This document shows positions 57,032 to 64,000 of a DNA stretch of 64,000 nucleotides, one piece after another. The DNA is from Collybiopsis luxurians FD-317 M1. Its lineage: Eukaryota > Basidiomycota > Agaricomycetes > Agaricales > Omphalotaceae. Every line of letters begins with the position of its first letter. The stretch's first letter is position 1. The DNA lies in the NCBI GenBank assembly GCA_000827265.1, contig KN834766.1, forward strand, positions 677,061-741,060, given 5' to 3'. The position numbers and the translations under genes are program-made. Under the pieces are notes generated by a model. It searched no databases. It was not told the origin of the DNA and saw nothing but the letters and a program-made list of their open reading frames with translations.

Positions 57032-57527
57032 GGCTCAGGTGAGCTGCGAACGCGGTTTCTCTCTCAACTGCTTTCAAACTTTTACTTTTCCAGTCTCGTC
57101 GGCTTTACAATGCACCGAGCATGGGTCCCCAGAGTCAGACTTTCATCGTCGTTATGCTGTTCAACCTTTGGCTACTTTTTCTTCATTGTTCTATGTAGAA
57201 ATTCACACTTTACCTTCCCTCCAGAGCTATAAAATCGTTACGTTCGAGCAACTGTTGCCAACGTGTTTATTACATTTGCTAACCAAGGTACACGTAAGGA
57301 TCACACGTCAAGCAGACTGCGTGTTGAACCGTTCCGCAAAATGAGTAGTATTCATTGTTAGCCTGAAAAATCCTCCGCCCTCACTCAAGTCGATCTTTCT
57401 TACTATTGTCATTGAGTCCATCTGCGGCGGCCCGCCGCGTCGGGAATTAAATTGAGCGGCTGTGCAGTATACAATCGTCACATCAGTATGTTTTCCTTTA
57501 ACCACCACCAGCAAACTTAGGGAAACT
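57032..57527. other. Intergenic between cc9 and cc10
   Basis: 3' flank of cc9 and 5' flank of cc10; no Mrp51 copy lies between these two genes, unlike elsewhere in the array. No gene seen. Confidence 0.5.
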
Positions 57528-57913
57528 ATGTCCAGCCAACACTTATCATCGAATGTAGGTATTTTCTGCCTCTTTAATGAACAATTTATGAATTTGCTAT
57601 CATGCATCACAGGCCACTTTAACTGCTGTTGATTCGAGTACGCCTGGCGCTGCCGAGAGTAACAATGTAACTTCAGTCGTAGATCAAGAGGGAGCTGAGA
57701 AGTTTTTGACGAAGGTGCGGCTGGACTTGCTTGATCTACCTTATCTTGAACCTCCCATCTTCAATTATGCGAAATGTCACTAACCATGCAATCATTCCCC
57801 AGGATCGCAAGACGGCTATCGAAGAAATGAGGAAAGCCATAGCGAGACAGAGGGAGATCCTTGCTAGTATGGAAGTTGCTCTAGCTGTATTAGAAGCTGC
57901 TGGTGAGACTTAG
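57528..57913 (+). CDS. cc10: shortened subfamily A member, 79 residues
   Basis: Exons 57528-57554 (MSSQHLSSN), 57613-57714 (ATLTAVDSSTPGAAESNNVT...EGAEKFLTK) and 57803-57913 (DRKTAIEEMRKAIARQREIL ASMEVALAVLEAAGET). The core lacks the usual QAILRxVVAL part. The normal acceptor before AATGTCACT has become GCGA, but a CCCCAG 26 bases downstream restores an in-frame exon, dropping the first ten residues. Still open despite these changes. The upstream ORF is cut short by TAG. Confidence 0.6.
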
Positions 57914-58439
57914 AATTAGGGCTCAGGTAAGTCGTGAATATCTGGTTCGTTCGAGTTGTTCCTCAAATTTATCCTTGCAAGCCTCAACCTATTAACTGAG
58001 CCTGGATTCATAGAGTCGGATTCGTTGCTATGTACCCGTCTATGTTATCAGTACACTCTCGTAATGCAATGCTGTCTTTTTCTACCATAAAGAACCCTTG
58101 GCTCTCCATCGCGCGCGCCTCCGCGATCCTTAGTCGTTCAGACCTCGCCACTCCAGCCTCGCATCTCGCATGTCCGGGTTTCCTAAACTCTTTCCTTGAA
58201 CTTGTTCCGCTTCACGGTCATATCTAAGCCGTGAATGCCGCTTCTTGGACCGTTGAATTTCGAGTCAATGAGACGCATCATTCTTTGAGACAGAAATTAA
58301 GATGCTGTAGAAGTTTGATTCAAATGTTGGTGGCCTTATCAACGATTTTTCCTCTTTCACCTACCGTCGAACCGTATGCTCGAGAAATTGCCCAGTGGCT
58401 GTCTTCATGTACTATTTAATGCGGAGTAGCTTCTAGATG
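57914..58439. other. 3' flank of cc10
   Basis: No gene seen; leads into Mrp51 pseudogene 3. Confidence 0.5.
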
Positions 58440-60120
58440 AAGTCTGTTTTGTCGTTGAACGGCGGCGGCGGCGGCGGAAACAGTGACAGTGAGTGTGCGT
58501 CCAAATTCCAGAATTGTAATACTTATCTCTTGCTGAAGATCCATATTGTCAACGTCAGTAGCAGTTGCCAAGACCGCTGCCAACCCTGTAGTGACGGTAC
58601 ATACTCCAACATTTGCCCTCCTTCTCTTCGACGTCCCCGTTTCGCAACGTTCTATTCCAAAATCTTACAAACTTACTCTACTCCTCCGCCAGAAGCTCAT
58701 GAGGCCTTAGACGTCCTCCTCCTTTTCGCCATCGGAACGCGTTCACCTCACTCCCTGCTCCACTTCAACACCGAGCTCGACTCATCGAATTGACTTAGGC
58801 CGAAGATGAAGTTCGGTTCCTTAGATGTTTCGGGGAGAAGCAAGTACGACCAACAATAACTCCCAAAACCCCCTGGTCCAAAACCGTCGGACTCAAAAAC
58901 CGACCAGCTGGGCTTTTAGATTCTGAGTTTGCACATAGACACGAAGGTCCGGAGTCCGAAGAACGCGATGCGTTTTTGCTACACCAGAAGGCCTCAAAAC
59001 CTTGAGAGACTCGCTCGACTTTCTAAAGCAGGGCCCCCGTCAACGTATCCACCCGGAAGGTCGAAGGGATAACGGATATGGCAGAGTTCTTAGAATTCCC
59101 GCCTCTTAAAGAATTCTTGTCCGACCCAAACTTGATCGCTACCTCCGTCGTCTTCGACCGAAATTCCAGAGTTTTTGCCATCCCAGGTCGTTGAACAAAA
59201 ACTCTACCAGGTCCCATTCGTAATCCTTCCACCAAGCTCGACGCCTCCAATGTCCGTACATCATCTCGGAAAGCACACACGGAGGTGCTGCCCATCCGTC
59301 GACCAGCTCGCCCAAATACCCGCCCCGTTCCTCCAATTTGTTGAAGATTATACCAAGTCTTAGTTAGCCGTCGCCCCCCACTCAAACGGCGTCATTTGAG
59401 AAATGCCTACACCAAGTTTCTACTCCCATCCCTCCCTCCTTCACTCCCGAATCTTCTTTCCTTCCAACCGGGAATCATCTTACAAAACGCCTACGACCTC
59501 ACCGCGCCCACGCAATCTGTCTTCATCCCCTCTATGGCTGGAGAGGCCGCCGGCGAGTGCGGCGAAAGATCTGAGTTTATCCCCGGGGGATGGTGGCTGG
59601 AACGCAGGTGATGTTTAGCCAGAGTAACCCGTATAAGCCTGGGATGATGAAATACGTTGCGCTAAGTCTGTACAGGGCAAGGAGGAGAAGTGATCTGGAA
59701 GGGGTGAGCATTCTGTTTACGATCTGGACTTTTTTCCGAGTTGATCTTTTCGTGATTTTTTTTTTTCTTTTGAAGGAATCGCCTCTGTTTCGTCAGGTAT
59801 AACAACACCATTATAAACCCGGTTACGAGGAGGCCTCGTTGTGGCGCATTGTCTCCTGGTGCTGTCAATGTTAGAATGGGCCAGGGGAGAGTCTTACGCG
59901 GTGGAGGAATCGTTCGCGGGCTAGGAATGTCATGAACAAAAGTGTAGGGGCCGGTGCGAGTGCGAGTAAGGGTGAAGGTAAAGATGCGGGTACAGGAAAG
60001 GGTAAAGGCTCGGAACAAGGAGGTGGAGTCGGAGCTGGAGGGACTGGGAGTGAGATATTGAGAACGTTGACTGCGCCGTTGGCTCAGACGAAATGGGGGG
60101 ATCTACAGTGGTTGGGATAG
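58440..60120 (+). pseudogene. Mrp51 pseudogene 3 (near full length)
   Basis: Almost the whole Mrp51 gene is traceable: N-terminus SVAVAKTAANPVVTVHTPTF, PKTPWSKTVGLKN near 58860, then YTQPSLLHSRIF-like and NPYKPGMMKYVAL near 59640, then tail KGEGKDAGTGKGKGSEQGGG. The start codon is ATA/TTG instead of ATG, and stops occur at about 58792, 59003, 59362 and 59397. A (GGC)n run at 58462-58478 lies in the 5' part. Confidence 0.88.
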
Positions 60121-60421
60121 TTAAGCTTAAGGGTGTGTGCGTGTGTTCGGTGGCGTAGAATGCGGTTGGGTTTGTATGCTTTGAATGAGACTCTACCTGT
60201 GCTTCGTCCTTTTGTGCTCTTATTTTTTGTTGTGCACTTTGTGAGATTTGAGCGGATTTTATTTTCAACTTTTTGCAGCAGGACGGATTGATCATGAATC
60301 GTGGCATACGAGTGGAAACCTTCAAGTGGCGTACGATCGTAAATATCTAAGTTACACTTCTCGCGAGTGGCAAATTACAGCATGCCTTCCACTAACCACC
60401 ACCAGCAAAATTTCAAAAGCT
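60121..60421. other. Array junction before cc11
   Basis: Mrp51-type 3' flank followed by cc-type 5' flank with the conserved upstream ATG (about 60382). No gene. Confidence 0.55.
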
Positions 60422-60926
60422 ATGTCGGGCCAATTTTCTTCATCAAATGTCAGCATTTAATTTCAATGATTTCGAGTTGGATTTAGTGGTTTCGACTGAT
60501 TTTTTCTTTCACAGAGCATCCCTGGCGTTGCACCGAGTGCCGATGAGGTAAGGGACTACCTTTTCTTTTCCTCAAGTTCCATTTCATCTCTGTATGCTGG
60601 TTCCAGGCCCCACCCACGCTTCATGGAGTCACTACTGCAGAACAAATCATTCTGCGCAAGGTCGTCGCGCTTTTAGGCACGGATGTCACGTCGCCTGCGA
60701 TCCAAGGGGATCCAGAGGAACTTTTGAGAAAGGTGTGTCTCAAGTTTTTCACGTCTCCGATTTCATCTTAACTCAGACTGTACAGAATATCGCAGACCTT
60801 GTTTCCATCCTCCGGGACAACAGAACCGTCATCGAGTACCTCAAGGAGGTGATAGCAAAACAGAAGGAAATCACGGCCAAGATGGAAGCAGCCGTAGCTG
60901 TTCTGGAAGAGGTGCAGGGGATTTAA
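60422..60926 (+). CDS. cc11: small coiled-coil family protein, subfamily A, 108 residues
   Basis: Exons 60422-60448 (MSGQFSSSN), 60515-60547 (SIPGVAPSADE), 60607-60732 (APPTLHGVTTAEQIILRKVV...DPEELLRK) and 60786-60926 (NIADLVSILRDNRTVIEYLK, EVIAKQKEITAKMEAAV, ending EEVQGI). All sites canonical; intact. It gives the cleanest coil in the set. Confidence 0.8.
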
Positions 60927-61359
60927 GGCTCAGATTGTCAATGTCGCTTCGCTCTAGCCAAGTCTCAATCTCTGAAACCTCTTTCTTTGTCAGTTCTGTC
61001 GTTGTACCACAGATGGATCGAACATAGATACCTAAGAGTCGCATTCAATATTTTCATTACTTTCTTCGCTTTGATATCGCAATGCTCTCGCAGTTCCGTA
61101 ATTCTAGCTTTTTATCGTTCTGTATAGAATTGTGGTCTAAAAACGATCCTCACTTCGATTCTTCAGTGCCAGTAGAACGAGCCTCGCGGTTGGATTCGTG
61201 TTGCCAGGTACACGCAGCCTTACGTGTTCTGCACGTAAGTGCGTAAACATCCGCTGTTAGCTCTTAAACACGATCATCCCGCCTGCTGTTGTTCGAAATT
61301 TTCCACAAGCCTTGTTCTATTTAGTGAAAAGGTGGTCTGGTATCAGTAGCCCACTTATT
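60927..61359. other. 3' flank of cc11
   Basis: Duplicated flank, no gene. Confidence 0.5.
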
Positions 61360-61690
61360 CTATCATGACGATAGAATCTAGAGGAGCACGGAGAGACCCA
61401 AGCGACGCAACACGCCTATTCGACTCTTCAAAAAATGCCTCCGTCAATGCATCTTTGGATGAGTTAATAAAAAGGATACTGCAAACGGACATCGCGAAAA
61501 ATTCCGCCTCCAAAAAAATTTCCCCCAGCATCGACGCGCTGCTTCCCCATATATTCGATGACTACTTCCGCCGTCGTCATATCCTCGACCAAAATTTTTG
61601 GTCGGGCACCTTGCGTGATGCCACTGATGCCCAATGGCCACGGACTCGGAATGGGTCACGTGGAAGTTTTTCCGACATTTCACCGAGTAC
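61360..61690 (+). pseudogene. Mrp51 pseudogene 4 (short internal fragment)
   Basis: A frame reading NASVNASLDELIKR, then KKISPSIDALLPHIFDDYFR RRHILDQNFWSGTL matches intact TSVDASLEEYGNAG and KVSPNIDAMLPHEFDAYVRR LRHLRPKFQEYL. Only this internal part remains; cc12 begins directly downstream, so the fragment now supplies its 5' flank and perhaps its first exon. Confidence 0.8.
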
Positions 61691-61698
61691 TGCCATAA

Positions 61699-62261
61699 AT
61701 GGAGACGGCAAAAACTTTCTTTTCTAACGTAGAGGTACGTATTTTAAGTGTTTACGAATGATGCTCGATATCTGATTCAAATTCAATTCCCTGCACAGAC
61801 TGTCACTGTCGTTGAACCAAGCACCGATCAAGTAAGAAAGCAGATTTCTCTATTCTTATCTTTAATCAGATCTGCGTCTTAGCTCCAAGTCCCGCCTACT
61901 CTCCATGGAGTAACTGCCACAGAACGAATTATTTTACGCAACGTTGCGGCGCTCAACTCAGGAGAATCCGCAGCGGATGTCACTTCCCCTGCGGTTCAGG
62001 AAGAGGCTGAGAGACTATTGACGAAGGTGTGTTCTGAGCTTGCGCGTCTCGAATGATGCCTCAACTTAGATCGTACAGAATATTGCAGACCATGCGAGTA
62101 TCCTTCGAGACAACCGAATGATTATTGACGGCCTCAAGAAAGCGATAGCGGAACAGAAGGAAGTGATGGCGAAACAGGAGGAAGCAATGGCGAAACAGAA
62201 GGTGATTACGGCTAGCATGGAAGCAACACTAGCTGTTCTAGAAGCGGTTCAAGGAAATTAA
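61699..62261 (+). CDS. cc12: small coiled-coil family protein, subfamily A, 131 residues, novel first exon
   Basis: Exons 61699-61734 (METAKTFFSNVE), 61799-61831 (TVTVVEPSTDQ), 61883-62026 (LQVPPTLHGVTATERIILRN ... AVQEEAERLLTK) and 62079-62261 (NIADHASILRDNRMIIDGLK, KAIAEQKEVMAKQEEAMAKQ KVITAS..., ending AVQGN). The usual nine-residue first exon and upstream ORF are missing; the exon proposed here lies in sequence next to Mrp51 pseudogene 4 and keeps phase 0. The coil is extended by two repeats of a KQ(K/E)E unit. Intact from exon 2 on; first exon less certain. Confidence 0.68.
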
Positions 62262-62699
62262 GGCTCAGGTAAGCTAAGAGACTAGCCTCATTCATTCATT
62301 TCGAGCTGGGCTAAAAGCTAATTTTTCCGGTACTTATCTGCCAGTTGCGTCGCCGCAGAGTGAATTAACCATTTGATGATCAGAGTCGAGTTCGTTTTGC
62401 TTTCCATTGCTGTGCAGCTGCATTTGTCTTTGCCTTCTGAATGTTGTACTTTCCTCATTGTTTTGTATCATGAAAGTTGTGCTCTCTATCTCACCCGCTC
62501 TTGCGGTCATCAGTCCTTCAAAGAGCCTTGCGGTTGCCTCGTGTTGCAGTTTGTTCAGCTGATGTTCCGCGCTAAACACCCTGTCAAACGGGCGTCAAAT
62601 CGATAATCCTGCATCCGTTATTATCGAAAATCGTCTTTGCAAGCATTCCTCCATTGAGAGGAAAGATAGTTTGATATTGATAACAGCATTGGTCGTGAC
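62262..62699. other. 3' flank of cc12
   Basis: Duplicated flank with the TCAGTCCTTCAAAG block; no gene. Confidence 0.5.
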
Positions 62700-63915
62700 A
62701 GCATAGTGAAGAGGAATGATGTCAGGAGGAGCACAGAGAAGCCCGAAAAAGCGCCTCCGTCGATGCATTTTTGGATGAATGCGGAAACGTTGGTCTGGGA
62801 TAACAGACATTAAAGTCCGGTGCCTTCAATGTCTGGTCCATCTTCAAAAAGATGCCCTCCGTCCATTGACCAGCCTCTACCACCTGGCCAAAATGCCCGA
62901 CCTGCTCTTTCACCAGGAATTCACCAAAGAATACCGACTCTCAATTTGCCTACACCATAAACTTGACCGCAGTCGTATTTGAACAGCATTCACACCAAAT
63001 TGTCAGCCCCCTCTACTCCTGTCCCTCCCTCCTCCATTGCCAAATCATTGCCATCCATCATCCTCCAAAACGCACACGACATCACAGCAGCGTCCACTCA
63101 AACGGTCTTCATTGCCGTTGTCAGTGGTCTCACACCTACTATAGCAGAACAGTATAGAGGGAACAAGATTCCTCTTTGAACCATAAACTCTGCGGAGAGC
63201 ATGGCGAGGGAGAATATCAAGATGTGAGATTGTTTTCGGAGAGTGTAGCGCTGAGGACACCGTCCTCTACATAGCGGTAGCGCAAGATGCGAGCTTATCG
63301 CGTCGGTTAGAGGATGTGAAGATGTATGCTAGTCGGGCGGTGGTGGCTGGGTCGCAGGCAATATTTAATCGGAGTACTCCGTTTAAGCCTGGGACGATGG
63401 AGTATGTTGCGTTGGAGCCTGTGAAAGGGAAGGGAAGGGGTAGAAGGGTCCGGATGGATGAGTGTTTTTTGTTGGGGTTTAGGGTTTGAGCTAACTTTCT
63501 TTCTTTGTAGGACCTACCTTTGTTTCGTCTGCTACAACAACACTGTTCTGGAATCCCATTAAGAGAAACAAAACTCGCATCGGTGTATCGTCTTCTGGTA
63601 TAGTGATGTGAGAGGGAGTTAGGGCGAAAGACTTACGGGGTGGATTAAGCGGTTGCGAGATAGAAATCTTAGCAGGGGTGCTGGTGCTGTGGGAAAGGGA
63701 GGTGTAGGAACTGCGGCTGCGGCCAGGCAAGGTTTAGGAGATGCAGGGCAGGATGGTCAAGGTCTGGGCTTGGAACAAGGAGCTGGAACTGGAGGGCAAT
63801 GAGAATGTGAATGAAAATGGGCAGCAGAAACTGTATCTTTTCAAGAAGTTGAGAACATCGACTGAGACATTGGAGCCCAGGTTTCCAAAATTGACAAGGG
63901 TTATTGGGAGATAAG
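62700..63915 (+). pseudogene. Mrp51 pseudogene 5
   Basis: Traceable from EKPEKAPPSMHFWMNAETLV-like sequence through LTSLYHLAKMPDLLFHQEF (intact LYQLAQMPDVSFHRRF), NAHDITAASTQTVFIAVVSG (intact NAHDITAPTHTVFIASFGG) and NRSTPFKPGTMEYVALEPV, to a Gly-rich tail. Frame shifts and stops at about 62865, 62980 and 63178. Array probably continues beyond the window. Confidence 0.85.
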
Positions 63916-64000
63916 CGGGTACATGAGGTACGAGTACTAGTAAGTAGATACCATTTAGATAGTCATTTAACTAGCTTGGCACGTATATTGTCTCTTTTTT

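Noticed and set aside
1..64000. tRNA, rRNA or CRISPR features
   Set aside because: No cloverleaf-like A/B box pair, rRNA segment or regularly spaced direct repeat was noticed; a tRNA scan was not possible here.

Overview
The window looks like nuclear DNA of a mushroom-forming basidiomycete (Agaricomycetes). Genes are split by many 45-80 base introns with GT..AG ends and near-consensus GTAAGT/GTATGT donors. The recognisable housekeeping genes are fungal: GCN1 and the mitochondrial small-subunit ribosomal protein Mrp51/bS1m. Lineage-expanded mushroom families are also present, including an XPG/Rad2-like nuclease, a YARLLL...GHGYPLW protein and a Crypton-like tyrosine recombinase. All calls come from reading the sequence; no database search was run.

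Layout. 1-7054 (-): the N-terminal three quarters of GCN1, running off the left edge. 7.4-19.0 kb: a zone of segmental duplications holding four members of a small coiled-coil gene family (called cc here), a dead copy of the GCN1 5' end, three dead fragments of a secreted-protein gene, and the first of three copies of a lectin-like gene. 19.5-28.5 kb: mostly single-copy genes, namely a mushroom-expanded family gene (-), the intact secreted-protein gene (-) and two secreted small proteins (+), one with a decayed neighbour. 28.5-37 kb: a transposase-like relic, a 412-base inverted-repeat element carrying telomere-like TTAGGG repeats, and a 2.4-2.5 kb inverted repeat whose arms each carry an intact lectin-like gene. 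37.6-42.1 kb: two divergent cc/Mrp51 units, one dead and one holding the only intact Mrp51. 42.5-50.5 kb: an insertion carrying an XPG-like nuclease, a tyrosine recombinase and a SAP-domain protein. 50.5-51.25 kb: a hAT-like inverted-repeat element. 51.3-64 kb: a head-to-tail array of cc genes alternating with Mrp51 copies; every Mrp51 copy is broken, whereas most cc genes remain open with conserved splice sites.

The main candidate for something undescribed is the cc family: 13 recognisable loci, in two subfamilies, encoding about 80-145 residue proteins with a 9-codon first exon, a conserved middle segment and a C-terminal amphipathic coil. Most copies carry an overlapping upstream ORF with a recognisable common peptide; in subfamily A its stop codon is formed across the first splice junction. 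The array appears to have spread as cc+Mrp51 units, after which the Mrp51 parts decayed and the cc parts were largely kept. Comparing uninterrupted and interrupted unit junctions also brackets the mobile-element insertion at 42.5-50.5 kb.
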